From Paenibacillus xylanilyticus (GTDB lineage: Bacteria > Bacillota > Bacilli > Paenibacillales > Paenibacillaceae): a stretch of DNA of 64,000 bases. The translations under genes were made by a program, and so were the position numbers. Below, in pieces: positions 36,437 through 45,537 of the stretch (position 1 is the stretch's first letter; each line of letters begins with the position of its first letter). The DNA lies in the NCBI RefSeq assembly GCF_013359935.1, contig NZ_JABMCB010000173.1, forward strand, positions 55,567-119,566, given 5' to 3'. Under the pieces are notes generated by a model. It ran no database searches, was not told the DNA's origin, and saw only the letters and a list, made by a program, of their open reading frames with translations.

Positions 36437-37975
36437 TCATTTTCCAGCAACCTGGGCCTGCTTCGGCTTCGGCATATTTACCTCTCCCTCTTCCGGTACA
36501 ATGAGACGTTTGCGTAATGCTACTGTCGTTAACCACGATACAATTGCGATGACAAACATGATGACAAACAGGGAATGCAGACTGCCTTCCAACACATTTC
36601 GGAGCAGTGCCCACTTTTCACCAGACAGGGCGGCATCCGTATGCGGTGCGAGCAGCTCATTCAGGTCACGATCAGAAATGCCGGCATCAGCCAAGTTCTG
36701 TTCACTGGACAACTTCGAAATTCGGTAATTCAACCATGTGCCGAAAACGGCTGCACCAATGGTTTGGCCCAGTGTACGCATGAACGTATGCAGTGCTGTT
36801 GAAGAACCACGTTCCTGATATCCGACGGAGGACTGTGCAATAATGGTGAATATCGTAAACGCAAAGCCAAAGCCAAGCCCATAGATAAAGGTTAAAATAA
36901 ACAGCACGGCCTGCGGCGATGTTCCTCCTACCAGGAAAAGTCCTCCTGAGCCGATGGCAATTCCGGTTAATCCAATGAGAGCAGTTAAGCGTGAACCAAT
37001 CTTCATGAGGAGACGACCCGCCAGCACGCTTCCGATTAACCAGCCTACAGACATCGGTGCCAGCAGCAGCCCGGATTCAGTTGCATTGCCTCCCCGAACC
37101 CCCTGCACCCATAGCGGCAAATAACTGGTCAGGCCGATCATTAACGTACTGGTCAGCAGTCCGGCAATATTAGCGACACGGATATCCCGAATACGGAACA
37201 GATGCAGGGGAACCATCGGAGCCTGGGCTCTTTTTTCCACAACGAAAAACAAGATCATGAACACAACGGCCACCGCACTCAGTCCCATAATGAGCGGAGA
37301 ACTCCATGCGTAATACTGTCCACCTGCCGACAATACAAAGAGCAATGCGGTTATGCCAACAGTAAATGTTAACGCACCCACATAGTCGATTTTGGCGGTA
37401 CGTGGGGATACGTCCTCTTTCAAATAACGAAACACAAACCACATGGCAAGCAAGCCAAATGGCACATTGAATCCAAAAATCCACTGCCAGCCGAGATTAT
37501 CGACGAAGTAACCGCCAAGCAGCGGCCCTGCCAGGGAAGATATGCCCCATACCGAACTGATCCAGCCTTGAATCTTGCCTCGTTCTTCAATACGGTAGAT
37601 GTCTCCAATAATCGTAAATGTAACAGGCACTACCGCCCCTGCCCCAATCCCCTGAATTGCACGGTAAATAATCAGCTGCTCCATGTTCTGTGACAAACAG
37701 CAGAGCAGTGAGCCGAGCAAAAACAGCGCGCAGCCAATCAGGAACACAGGCTTTCGGCCGTACAGGTCACTGATTTTGCCAAAAATCGGTGTGCTGACAG
37801 CCATCGTGAGCAGATACGCGGTAAAGATCCAGCTAAGCAGCTGAACACTTCCCAGTTCACTGACAATGGTCGGTCCCGCTGGACCAATGACCGTACCTTC
37901 TATCGCTGACAAAAAGGTTGCCAGCAACAATCCCGCCAAGATGAAACTGCGTTTCAAACCTCCGGTTGTATTCAC
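36437..37975 (-). CDS. MFS multidrug exporter, DHA2 (14-segment EmrB/QacA type)
   Basis: A 512-residue carrier with fourteen hydrophobic segments. Motif A reads GKISDLYGRKPVFLIG; motif C-like GPLLGGYFVDNLGWQWIFGFNVPFG is the antiporter signature; motif D1-like FLSAIEGTVIGPAGPTI is at the start. It likely exports cationic or amphipathic drugs using the proton gradient. GTG start with GAAGGG nearby. It follows a GNAT gene by 27 bp on the same strand. Confidence 0.95.
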   Translation of the reverse strand: MNTTGGLKRSFILAGLLLATFLSAIEGTVIGPAGPTIVSELGSVQLLSWIFTAYLLTMAVSTPIFGKISDLYGRKPVFLIGCALFLLGSLLCCLSQNMEQLIIYRAIQGIGAGAVVPVTFTIIGDIYRIEERGKIQGWISSVWGISSLAGPLLGGYFVDNLGWQWIFGFNVPFGLLAMWFVFRYLKEDVSPRTAKIDYVGALTFTVGITALLFVLSAGGQYYAWSSPLIMGLSAVAVVFMILFFVVEKRAQAPMVPLHLFRIRDIRVANIAGLLTSTLMIGLTSYLPLWVQGVRGGNATESGLLLAPMSVGWLIGSVLAGRLLMKIGSRLTALIGLTGIAIGSGGLFLVGGTSPQAVLFILTFIYGLGFGFAFTIFTIIAQSSVGYQERGSSTALHTFMRTLGQTIGAAVFGTWLNYRISKLSSEQNLADAGISDRDLNELLAPHTDAALSGEKWALLRNVLEGSLHSLFVIMFVIAIVSWLTTVALRKRLIVPEEGEVNMPKPKQAQVAGK

Positions 37976-38002
37976 ACAAACCCTTCTCTCTTCGTTCTCT
38001 GT

Positions 38003-38575
38003 TTATTTACGATGCTTGCGCTGCCACTCATCGTACAGCAGGGAATACATCACCATATCCTTAAATCCGGTAGACGTATGCTGTACCTGACGAAGCAGAC
38101 CTTCCTGCGTGAAGCCGTTGTTGATCAGGAACTCTCCTGAAGCGGCATTCCGTGGATCCACCAGCGCCTCAATCCGATTGAGCCCCATGGTCTCATACCC
38201 GAAGGGCAGCATCACCGAAAAAACCTCAGTCATATAGCCATGCCGCCAATAATCACGCCCCAGCTCATAACCGATCTCCCCGCGGAATGCGCCTTCAAGC
38301 TGCCAGGTATTGTACCCACAGCTTCCTATGAGCCGGCCTGTTTCCTTAAGTTCAATGCCCCAGCGAATCGCCTCCTCTTCCCCTGCCATATGGTTAAGCA
38401 ATCCAATCATATCCGCAGCTTCACTTGTCCCGATCATCGGTGCCAGATTCATATAGCGGGTCACCTCCCGGTCTGACCAGTATGCGAACATCTGAGCCGC
38501 ATCCCGGCGGCGCATCTTGCGCAAACGGAGACGTGTTGTCTCGAGTTCGGGAATTCTCCCTTTGGATTTATACAT
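38003..38575 (-). CDS. GNAT N-acetyltransferase, RimJ/RimL type
   Basis: A 190-residue acetyltransferase. ELETTRLRLRKMRRRDAAQMFAYWSD opens it, as in RimJ-like proteins, and GYELGRDYWRHGYMTEVFSVMLPFGYETMGLNRIEALVDPRNAAS covers the acetyl-CoA region. The ATG with GGAGTG upstream is used; a longer frame adds 18 residues lacking support. It is probably the first gene of a transcript with the DHA2 exporter, so drug acetylation plus export is possible but unproved. Confidence 0.9.
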   Translation of the reverse strand: MYKSKGRIPELETTRLRLRKMRRRDAAQMFAYWSDREVTRYMNLAPMIGTSEAADMIGLLNHMAGEEEAIRWGIELKETGRLIGSCGYNTWQLEGAFRGEIGYELGRDYWRHGYMTEVFSVMLPFGYETMGLNRIEALVDPRNAASGEFLINNGFTQEGLLRQVQHTSTGFKDMVMYSLLYDEWQRKHRK

Positions 38576-38680
38576 GAAAAGACACTCCGATCCGATCCAT
38601 CTCTGCAGACCATAAGATTCAATAGTCATCTAAACATAACCTGCGCCGAATGGCAACCATTCAATCATCCGTTTGACGTC

Positions 38681-38709
38681 AAAAAAACCGGGCCGCATGG
38701 GGTCCCGGT
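38681..38709 (-). terminator. Terminator after the 98-aa gene
   Basis: ACCGGG/CCCGGT stem with seven Ts on the minus strand. Confidence 0.75.
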
Positions 38710-38773
38710 CTTGTTGTACGTATGATTCAATCGAGCATGTCCAGCCATAGCTTGTCCTGCCAGAGAATCATCC

Positions 38774-39070
38774 TCAGGCGGTTGAAGCCTTCTCATCCAC
38801 CGCCAGCAGCTCATCGCTAACCCGGCCCAGTACAGCCGTAATCTCCTTAAACTCCTCAATGCCTGTCCCTGTCAGGCTCCACTGGTCCCCATGGGCGGTC
38901 AGGAAGTTCTCCTGAGTCAGATGCTCAAGCTCCTGCTTGATCTCTCGCTCGCCGACGCGATAACCGCGCTCTTCCAATAAAGGCAGTGCGTCACCAACGG
39001 TTAAATCCTGATTTTGGGCCAAATAGAGAAGATGAATCCGTACAAAAAGATTCTGTACCTCTGCGTGCAT
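38774..39070 (-). CDS. Hypothetical winged-helix-like protein, 98 aa
   Basis: Small soluble protein whose order of helices (FVRIHLLYLAQNQDLTVGDALPLLEERG then REIKQELEHLTQENFLTAHGDQWSLTGTG) suggests a winged helix with a beta wing. Family not recognised; DNA binding is inference. SD AAGGAG lies about 10 bases before the ATG. Single gene. Confidence 0.75.
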   Translation of the reverse strand: MHAEVQNLFVRIHLLYLAQNQDLTVGDALPLLEERGYRVGEREIKQELEHLTQENFLTAHGDQWSLTGTGIEEFKEITAVLGRVSDELLAVDEKASTA

Positions 39071-39269
39071 AATCCAAGCTCCTTCCAGGGTTATAGCCCT
39101 CCGTGATTGCTAAGTAATTACCCCGTGCGAGAAGCTGAGAAACAGGATGTATTTACATGGGTTTTCTTTTATAAGTAAAAATTTTGCCGAATTCCTCCGC
39201 TTGACTAAAGGCAAGCACTGCACTATCTTAAAAAATAAGTACCATTTTTGCTCGGGAGGGTGATTCATC

Positions 39270-39749
39270 ATGTTTCAAGCTGTTTCCTATGAAGGAACAC
39301 GAAGCGAGCAGCACACCGCCGTCCTGGGACAGTTAAGTGCTCTGATCCGCGATGAACCAAGCGCCATTGCCAATCTGGCAAACGCTGCGGCGCTGCTCAA
39401 CGTATTTTTGACCGATACCAATTGGGTCGGCTTCTATCTGTATGATGGAAAAGAACTTGTACTTGGTCCGTTCCAGGGACTGCCTGCCTGCATCCGTATT
39501 CCGCTTGGACGCGGAGTATGCGGCACTTCTGCTGCGGAGCGGCGTACGCTCGTTGTTGACGATGTTCATGCCTTCCCAGGCCATATCGCCTGTGATGCCG
39601 CATCGAACAGTGAAATTGTCGTGCCCATAATCAAAAACGGCGAATTGTACGGGGTGCTCGATATCGACAGCCCGATCAAGAACCGTTTCGATGACGAAGA
39701 CCGCCTCTTCCTGGAACAGGCAGTGAAACTGCTCACCGAGCAGCTATAA
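39270..39749 (+). CDS. Free methionine-(R)-sulfoxide reductase (GAF domain, YtsP-like)
   Basis: A 159-residue GAF protein. Cysteines C74, C84 and C108 (GLPACIRIPLGRGVCGTSA and GHIACDAASNSEIVVP) have the exact spacing of the catalytic triad of fRMsr (Cys84, 94 and 118 in the E. coli enzyme). It reduces free methionine-R-sulfoxide with thioredoxin. Length normal. GGGAGGG precedes the ATG and an 18-bp terminator stem follows. Confidence 0.95.
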   Translation: MFQAVSYEGTRSEQHTAVLGQLSALIRDEPSAIANLANAAALLNVFLTDTNWVGFYLYDGKELVLGPFQGLPACIRIPLGRGVCGTSAAERRTLVVDDVHAFPGHIACDAASNSEIVVPIIKNGELYGVLDIDSPIKNRFDDEDRLFLEQAVKLLTEQL

Positions 39750-39811
39750 ACACTTGCCAGAGGTCTCGTATCCAAATAAACAGGATGTTACAACAATCCG
39801 GGCCTGCTTAT

Positions 39812-39850
39812 AACGAAAAGCACAGACCTAATAGGTCTGTGCTTTTCGTT
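39812..39850. terminator. Strong bidirectional terminator
   Basis: An 18-bp perfect stem beginning AACGAAAAGCACAGACCT with a short loop. Confidence 0.93.
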
Positions 39851-39897
39851 ATGCCATACACATCCATGTTCTGCTCGCCCATGGTTACTTTATGCAA

Positions 39898-40680
39898 TCA
39901 GGCTAAATCCTGTTCCGCTTTGATCATCATTCCATCTCGCAGAAATTCGGCCAGCTTCGGATGGTAACCATCGTACATCTGGCGAAAATTTTGATGCTCA
40001 ACATACAGATTGCCCAAATCCCGATAAATCTCGGCAGTAGGTGTGTAATAATCCTTAATCCATTCCAGATGTCTGCCAATAATCTGCTGGACCTCCGGAC
40101 TTTCAGGTCTCAGGCCATCTTCAATCGCCTGCTGCAAGTCACGGTTGATTCGGTCTATTTTCTCCTGAGAATCCAGGTAATCTTCTTTTGTTTTGATTTC
40201 ACCATCATACGACATGGCTGACTCGGATTCTGCACGATGCCATCCGTGAGTGGCAACCGACTCATTGGTTGGTGACTCCGGCAGCATGCTGTGATGTCCT
40301 TTTTTAACAAAACCCTGATATAGATCATAAACCTCAAGCTCCTGCTCTCCCTGCAAATGGGAGATCGTTTTGTCCAGAGTCTGGATCAAACCATGAAGAT
40401 GGAGCGTCTTCTCCAGCAATTGAATGCGCTGCTGCTGCATCATATGAATGATATCACGAGGATCCTCCTGAAGCATTGAACCGATTTCTTCCTGCTCTAC
40501 CCCCAGTTCCTTACAGAACAAAATCTGCTGGAGTTTCAACAGTTCCGGTTGCTCAACATAAATGTCATTCGTGTCTTTACCCACAAATGCAGGCGTCAGC
40601 CAACCCGATTTCACATACTGGCCCAGCTCATTCAAGCTTATACCGGACATGCCGGATACATCAGCCATTGTATACGCCAT
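39898..40680 (-). CDS. MerR-family regulator with TipAS antibiotic-recognition domain
   Basis: A 260-residue regulator. Residues 1-70 form a MerR-type winged helix (YTMADVSGMSGISLNELGQYVKSGWLTPAF), somewhat degenerate. A coiled coil (about 75-115) leads to a TipAS-like domain (125-260, DYLDSQEKIDRINRDLQQAIEDGLRPESPEVQQIIGRHLEWIKDYYTPTAEIY). TipAS domains bind thiopeptide and other antibiotics; in some family members this releases repression or activates pumps. The ATG follows AGGAGG by eight bases. No obvious target gene next to it. Confidence 0.9.
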   Translation of the reverse strand: MAYTMADVSGMSGISLNELGQYVKSGWLTPAFVGKDTNDIYVEQPELLKLQQILFCKELGVEQEEIGSMLQEDPRDIIHMMQQQRIQLLEKTLHLHGLIQTLDKTISHLQGEQELEVYDLYQGFVKKGHHSMLPESPTNESVATHGWHRAESESAMSYDGEIKTKEDYLDSQEKIDRINRDLQQAIEDGLRPESPEVQQIIGRHLEWIKDYYTPTAEIYRDLGNLYVEHQNFRQMYDGYHPKLAEFLRDGMMIKAEQDLA

Positions 40681-41045
40681 TCGAAACACCTCCTGTCTGG
40701 CCTGCTAAGTTTTAATCCAGGCTTATTCATACTGCTTTTTATGTGAAATAAGTTAGTGACAATATACATTCAGCAATGCTATGCCCCTTCGTCTAAGGGA
40801 GAAGGAGACACATGCTTTTGTACTATAAACAGCAATATTGGTTAGATTTGCGGTATGTAAAGTATTTATACCCTTCTCATTCAAAGTGAACCTGGGGTCA
40901 GTAGAGAATTTAAAGACATTCCTTCAATTTTTTTTGATAATGATAAGAAAGAATCCTGCACCAATTTTCATTGGTACAGGACCCTTTTTAATTACTGCAT
41001 GTTAAATATGTTAGATCAGATATCAGCTGACTTTCAGAAACATCT
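40681..41045. other. Intergenic region, 365 bp
   Basis: Contains the aldehyde dehydrogenase terminator and the TipAS gene promoter region. No gene or RNA recognised. Confidence 0.5.
40950..40990 (-). terminator. Terminator after the aldehyde dehydrogenase
   Basis: ATCCTGCACCAAT stem with an ATTGGTACAGGAC partner, T-rich on the minus strand. Confidence 0.8.
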
Positions 41046-42470
41046 TTAATTTTTATTAAACATAACAAACTTGAGTTCCGTCATTTCTTCGACTGCATAT
41101 TTAACACCTTCACGGCCCATTCCGCTCTGCTTTACGCCACCGTACGGCATGTGATCCACACGGAACGTGGGAATGTCGTTAATCATTACGCCTCCGGCTT
41201 CAATGTGATCAGCTGCATGGAGTGCCGTATGAATATCGTTCGTAAACACACCCGCCTGAAGGCCGTAGATGGAATCATTCACGCGCTCAATGCCTTCTTG
41301 GGCCGAATCTATGGTGTTAATCACGACGATGGGAGCAAAGACCTCCTGACAAGACACCTTGGCATCATGCGGCACGTTAACGAGCACGGTTGGACGCAGC
41401 ACGCCTCCTTCTGCTTCTCCGCCTGCTGCCACCGCAGCGCCTGCCTGCTTCGCTTCATCAATCCACTCCAGTGTCCGCTGTACATCCTTGGCTGTAATGA
41501 GTGCAGAAACAACGGTTTCCGGGTTCATTGGATCTCCTGTCACAACCTGTTTTGCGGCTTCAGCGAAGCGGCGTGTAAACTCATCTGCAATAGCGCTGTG
41601 CACATAAATACGCTGCAGAGAGATACATACCTGTCCCTGATACGTAAATGCTCCGGTCACACACCGAGGGATCACTTTGTCGAGATCTGCATCCCGGTCC
41701 ACAATAACAGCAGCATTCGATCCGAGTTCCAAGGTCACCCGTTTCAATCCGGCCTTACTGCGAATGCTCGTCCCTACTGCCGGACTGCCCGTAAATGTAA
41801 TATGGGCTACGTGCGGGTCAGCCACGAGCACATCACCAATCGTTTTGCCATCCCCGCTCACTACGTTCAATGCACCATCCGGTAATCCGGCTTCCTGAAG
41901 CAGACTGGCAATATAGTAGGCAGACAACGGCGTCTGCTCAGCTGGTTTCAGCACAATGGTATTGCCTGCTGCCAGTGCAGGTCCAACCTTATGGGCCACC
42001 AGATTCATCGGGAAATTAAATGGAGTTATCGCCCCAATGACGCCCAGAGGCTGGCGCATGGTATACCCGATGCGTCCCTCACCCCCCTTGGCTGCATCCA
42101 GGGGAACGGTCTCCCCTGTCAATCGCTTCGCTTCTTCTGCGGCAAAACGGTATGTTTCCACTGTACGATCCACTTCCGCAAGTGCAGCCGTAATCGGCTT
42201 GGCCGCCTCCAGCGCAATGACCCGTCCCGCTTCTTCCTTCCGCTCTTCCAGCAGGGTGGAGAGCTTGTACAAGATGTCTGCACGGCGGTGAGCAGGCATG
42301 AAGCGCATCTCCTTGCCAGCCTGAACAGCAGCTTCAATTGCAGTCTTCGCTTCCTCTGCTGAAGCGGATGACACGTCTGCCAAGGTTTCTCCGGAGTACG
42401 GAGCCTGAAGGGCTTTATATTCTAATGATGCTGTGGGTTTGCCACCAATAAACAGATGCTGTTTTTTCAT
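41046..42470 (-). CDS. NAD(P)-dependent aldehyde dehydrogenase
   Basis: A 474-residue ALDH-fold enzyme. TPFNFPMNLVAHKVGPALAAGNTIVLKPAEQTPLSAY is the cofactor-binding stretch, ELGSNAAVIV precedes, and the catalytic cysteine is C282 in GQVCISLQRI. ELGS with N and QVCIS are seen in lactaldehyde, phosphonoacetaldehyde or sulfoacetaldehyde-type dehydrogenases, so substrate is open. The ATG with GGGAGG upstream is used. Single gene with its own terminator. Confidence 0.93.
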   Translation of the reverse strand: MKKQHLFIGGKPTASLEYKALQAPYSGETLADVSSASAEEAKTAIEAAVQAGKEMRFMPAHRRADILYKLSTLLEERKEEAGRVIALEAAKPITAALAEVDRTVETYRFAAEEAKRLTGETVPLDAAKGGEGRIGYTMRQPLGVIGAITPFNFPMNLVAHKVGPALAAGNTIVLKPAEQTPLSAYYIASLLQEAGLPDGALNVVSGDGKTIGDVLVADPHVAHITFTGSPAVGTSIRSKAGLKRVTLELGSNAAVIVDRDADLDKVIPRCVTGAFTYQGQVCISLQRIYVHSAIADEFTRRFAEAAKQVVTGDPMNPETVVSALITAKDVQRTLEWIDEAKQAGAAVAAGGEAEGGVLRPTVLVNVPHDAKVSCQEVFAPIVVINTIDSAQEGIERVNDSIYGLQAGVFTNDIHTALHAADHIEAGGVMINDIPTFRVDHMPYGGVKQSGMGREGVKYAVEEMTELKFVMFNKN

Positions 42471-42624
42471 TATTGATCCTCCCATTCCACAATTGCTGCG
42501 AACTGACTAATGAATTCAATGGGTCGTCATGACGATAGGAAACAACCTTCCAAATCGCTTTCATCCCTCATCTATTTATACACTACAGTGATGTCATCAA
42601 CCCAGCCCATATTCTGTAGAGTTC

Positions 42625-43047
42625 TTATTTAACTGTTAATACTGAGCACTCTGCATGTTTCAATACACCATGGCTGACACTGGGAGCGGCGATTTCCGCC
42701 AGCACGCTTTTACCGCCTGTCCCCATGACAATCAGGTTGCATTTCCTGTCCCGCGAGACGCGGCAGATCTCATTCACCGGATCTCCTGCAATCAACAGCG
42801 TCTCATAAGGGATTGAACGTCCGGACATCAGCTCTGTTACGGGTGCGATAATATGCTGCCCTTCTTCTGCAATTCGTGCCTCGAGATCCACTCCCAAAGC
42901 CGGCTCATTCAGTGATATGGAAGGATTCACATGCACGATAATTAACTTGGCGGAATGCTTCAAACTTTCAGCTAATTCAACAGCGGTTTGCAGCGCCTTA
43001 TGTGCATGATCCGACCCATCGACAGCGACTAGTATTTGTTCCAGCAT
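42625..43047 (-). CDS. Universal stress protein (UspA family)
   Basis: A 140-residue USP. It starts MLEQILVAVDGSDHAHKALQ, has the ATP-binding-type GTGGKSVLAEIAAPSVSHGVLKHA loop, and ends CSVLTVK. The glycine before the serine in the binding loop is replaced by proline (APS), so nucleotide binding may be weak. GGGGGG lies upstream of the ATG. The stop of the MFS gene is 18 bp upstream, so it is probably in the same operon. Confidence 0.93.
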   Translation of the reverse strand: MLEQILVAVDGSDHAHKALQTAVELAESLKHSAKLIIVHVNPSISLNEPALGVDLEARIAEEGQHIIAPVTELMSGRSIPYETLLIAGDPVNEICRVSRDRKCNLIVMGTGGKSVLAEIAAPSVSHGVLKHAECSVLTVK

Positions 43048-43065
43048 TTTAATTCCCCCCATATA

Positions 43066-44283
43066 TTAATGTGTAATGGCTGCATCGATATCACGCAAAT
43101 GTCTTCGACGTACCAATAGAACGATAACACCAATAATTACCATCAATGCGCCAAAATAAAATGGAGTTTCCGGCAGGAACCATTCCGACAATTTACCTGC
43201 AAGCCACGGTGCCAGCGCACCGCCAAGGAAACGAACGAAGCTGTAAGCAGCCGAAGCTACTGAGCGCTCTACAGGCGCAGCTTCCATGACGGCTGTCGTA
43301 ATTAACGTGTTGTTGATTCCGAGGAATATCCCTGCAACGATAACCGCAACAATAACCGTAGTGGATGATCCCATCACGGTACCCACAGCCATGACAACCA
43401 GGTCAATGGCAAACAGAGTAAGCATAACACTCATGGAAGGTACTGATCCAAATCGGCGCTGCAGTCTTGGAGCTACAAATACGGATGTAATTGCCAGCAT
43501 CAGACCCCAGCCGAAGAACACATAACCGAGTCCGTGCTCATCCAGGTCCATAACATAAGGTGAATAAGCCATCAATGTGAAGAATCCAAAGTTATACAGG
43601 AAGGCGGTAATCGCCAGTGTTTTCAGGGATGGATAACTCAGCGCCTTAAACGGATCGGACAAGGAACTGCGCGTTTTCGGTTTGGCCATTTTGGGCAGCA
43701 TAAACGTAATGCTGATGAAGGCAATTGCCATCAGAACAGCAACACCGTAGAACGGGCCGCGCCATGAGATGGAACCCAGTTCACCACCAAGCAATGGACC
43801 TACGGCGATACCAAGACCAAGCGCTGCTTCGTACAAAATAATTGCTTTGGCTGTCCCTGAAGTGGACAAACCAACAATGGCTGACAACGCCGTTGCGATA
43901 AACAGGGCATTACCCAGCCCCCAACCGCCACGGTAACCCACCAGTGCACCTACGGTGTCTGAGGTCCCGCCCAGAAAGGAGAAAATAATGATAAGCAATA
44001 TCCCGCTTAACAAAGTCCATTTGACGCCGATCCGGCTGGATACAACGCCTGTAATCAACATGGCAATCCCCGTAACGGCGTTATAGCTTGTAAACAGCAA
44101 TGAAACCTGGCTTTTGGATGCATGCAGCTGATCTGCAATGGCTGGCAGGATGGGGTCAACCAATCCCAGTCCCATAAACGAAATAATACACGCGAAGGCT
44201 ACAGCCCATACGGCTCTTGGTTGGGACAGTAAGCCTCCACGTGATGACGGCAGTTCGTCAGGTAATGATGGTTCTCTTTTCAT
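43066..44283 (-). CDS. MFS transporter (DHA1, Bcr/CflA-like)
   Basis: A 405-residue 12-segment exporter. FMGLGLVDPILPAIADQL is typical of drug-type DHA1 carriers, with ITGVVSSRIGVKWTLLSG as a modified A-motif and AALGLGIAVGPLLGGELGSISWRGPFYG as motif C. AGGAGG precedes the ATG. It forms an operon with the UspA gene, and the MerR gene lies 155 bp upstream on the same strand. Confidence 0.93.
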   Translation of the reverse strand: MKREPSLPDELPSSRGGLLSQPRAVWAVAFACIISFMGLGLVDPILPAIADQLHASKSQVSLLFTSYNAVTGIAMLITGVVSSRIGVKWTLLSGILLIIIFSFLGGTSDTVGALVGYRGGWGLGNALFIATALSAIVGLSTSGTAKAIILYEAALGLGIAVGPLLGGELGSISWRGPFYGVAVLMAIAFISITFMLPKMAKPKTRSSLSDPFKALSYPSLKTLAITAFLYNFGFFTLMAYSPYVMDLDEHGLGYVFFGWGLMLAITSVFVAPRLQRRFGSVPSMSVMLTLFAIDLVVMAVGTVMGSSTTVIVAVIVAGIFLGINNTLITTAVMEAAPVERSVASAAYSFVRFLGGALAPWLAGKLSEWFLPETPFYFGALMVIIGVIVLLVRRRHLRDIDAAITH

Positions 44284-44438
44284 ACATGATACCTCCTGGT
44301 TAATTATCAGCTTGAATTGTAAACAATGAAATTTTCATTTCATTTTCAAAAGTGGATGAAACAAAACGGTACAAAATGACACCGGATCTCCGGTGCATGT
44401 ACGATTTGTTTTATTAAGTTATACGCTGACCCACTTCC

Positions 44439-44894
44439 TTATCCGCCTTCCGGTTGGCCTGCAGCTTCATGACTCTGTAATCGCTGAATCCCGCTCTGTA
44501 CCCGTTCACGCAGTTCTTTCAGTTCCTCCTGTACGGCGTGAATGCTCTGGAGTTTCTGTTCGATCAGCTGAAGCTGACCATCCAGCGTGTCTTCCATCCT
44601 GGTGAGTTTCTCAATCCGTTCCCTGACTTCGGTTGTCTGCTGGTAATCAAACCGCTGCTCATTTAGTACATCTGCCGTTGCAATATACGTATGCAGTTCC
44701 TGAAGCGAGAAGCCAAGTACTTCCTTGGCACGCACGACCTTTTTCAGATAATCAATATCCTCTCTCGTATACAGCCGCGTGCCACCGTCCGTCCGCTGAG
44801 GTGAAGGCATGACACCAATCTCCTCGTAATACCGAATGGTGCGCTTCGTCAAACCACATTCCTTGGCCACGTCGTCGATTTTGTACAAACTCAT
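44439..44894 (-). CDS. MerR-family transcriptional regulator
   Basis: A 151-residue regulator. LYKIDDVAKECGLTKRTIRYYEEIGVMPSPQRTDGGTRLY is a textbook MerR winged helix, followed by a long dimerisation coiled coil (about 80-140). There is no cysteine-rich metal loop or large ligand domain, so the inducer is unknown. It lies upstream of an MFS-UspA operon that it probably controls. A consensus promoter with a palindrome lies upstream. Confidence 0.93.
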   Translation of the reverse strand: MSLYKIDDVAKECGLTKRTIRYYEEIGVMPSPQRTDGGTRLYTREDIDYLKKVVRAKEVLGFSLQELHTYIATADVLNEQRFDYQQTTEVRERIEKLTRMEDTLDGQLQLIEQKLQSIHAVQEELKELRERVQSGIQRLQSHEAAGQPEGG

Positions 44895-44937
44895 TTCCTT
44901 CACCTCACTTTTATATGTCTATAATGTTATGTACATA

Positions 44938-44971
44938 ATTATATATAATTATAACGTTAACGTCAACGTTA
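44938..44971 (-). promoter_or_regulatory. Promoter of the MerR gene with overlapping inverted repeat
   Basis: On the minus strand TTGACG and TATAAT are separated by exactly 17 bp. The -35 region is covered by TAACGTTAACGTCAACGTTA (44952-44971), a near-perfect 20-bp inverted repeat. MerR autoregulation is likely, although MerR activators usually need a 19-20 bp spacer. Confidence 0.75.
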
Positions 44972-45015
44972 GATTTTATACATGGAAAATCAACACATTT
45001 TACCCGAACGCAAAA

Positions 45016-45035
45016 AGACCCGCTTTCGCGGATCT
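45016..45035 (-). terminator. Terminator after the SdpI-like gene
   Basis: AGACCCGC with a TTTC loop and GCGGATCT; five Ts follow on the minus strand. Confidence 0.65.
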
Positions 45036-45070
45036 TCGGTTCAGATCATATAAAATATGTCGGCATCCCT

Positions 45071-45430
45071 TTACACGCCTTGCTCACTCTGCTTCCGCTG
45101 CTGAGCATGCTGCAATTCCTTTAAGCGTCCTTCAACTTTGGTAAACAGTCTGATGGTATAGAATGCCACTGCAAACAGACTGAGTACCAGTGCCTGCACG
45201 TCCGTAAACCAGAACCCGAGAATTCCAAACACCGTAATAATGACACCAAACTGCATCATCAGATTGGCACTATAACGCTGCGCTTCGTCCCATAATTCAG
45301 GATCACTCATTGCGCGCGGGGTACGATAACCATATATGCCATTAATCTTTTTCGGTGGTTTCTTAAACAACATGATGCCCAGCACGAAATAGCATACTCC
45401 GCAAATTAATCCTACAATTGCTCCTGCCAA
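45071..45430 (-). CDS. SdpI/YfhL-family membrane protein
   Basis: A 119-residue protein with three hydrophobic segments (about 4-21, 57-75, 78-95). NGIYGYRTPRAMSDPELWDEAQRYSANLMM is the SdpI domain signature. SdpI gives immunity to the SdpC cannibalism toxin in Bacillus subtilis; many relatives occur alone and have unknown roles. No sdpABC genes are nearby. Confidence 0.88.
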   Translation of the reverse strand: MAGAIVGLICGVCYFVLGIMLFKKPPKKINGIYGYRTPRAMSDPELWDEAQRYSANLMMQFGVIITVFGILGFWFTDVQALVLSLFAVAFYTIRLFTKVEGRLKELQHAQQRKQSEQGV

Positions 45431-45491
45431 AATGCTCTCCCCTTCTCATCAAACTTCCCTGTAAACCTCATGCAGCCATAAAAATAAAAAA

Positions 45492-45519
45492 ACGGCTCTA
45501 CGTATATACGAAGAGCCGT
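45492..45519 (-). terminator. Terminator after the P-type ATPase
   Basis: ACGGCTCT/AGAGCCGT arms with a palindromic interior; seven Ts on the minus strand. Confidence 0.85.
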
Positions 45520-45537
45520 GTCGTTCGTTTCGGAAAC

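Noticed and set aside
40935..40944. Fur-box-like GATAATGATA
   Set aside because: Only a half-site, and it lies at the end of the aldehyde dehydrogenase transcript, not in a promoter.
41151..41885. 244-codon frame opposite the aldehyde dehydrogenase
   Set aside because: Shadow of a well-supported gene.
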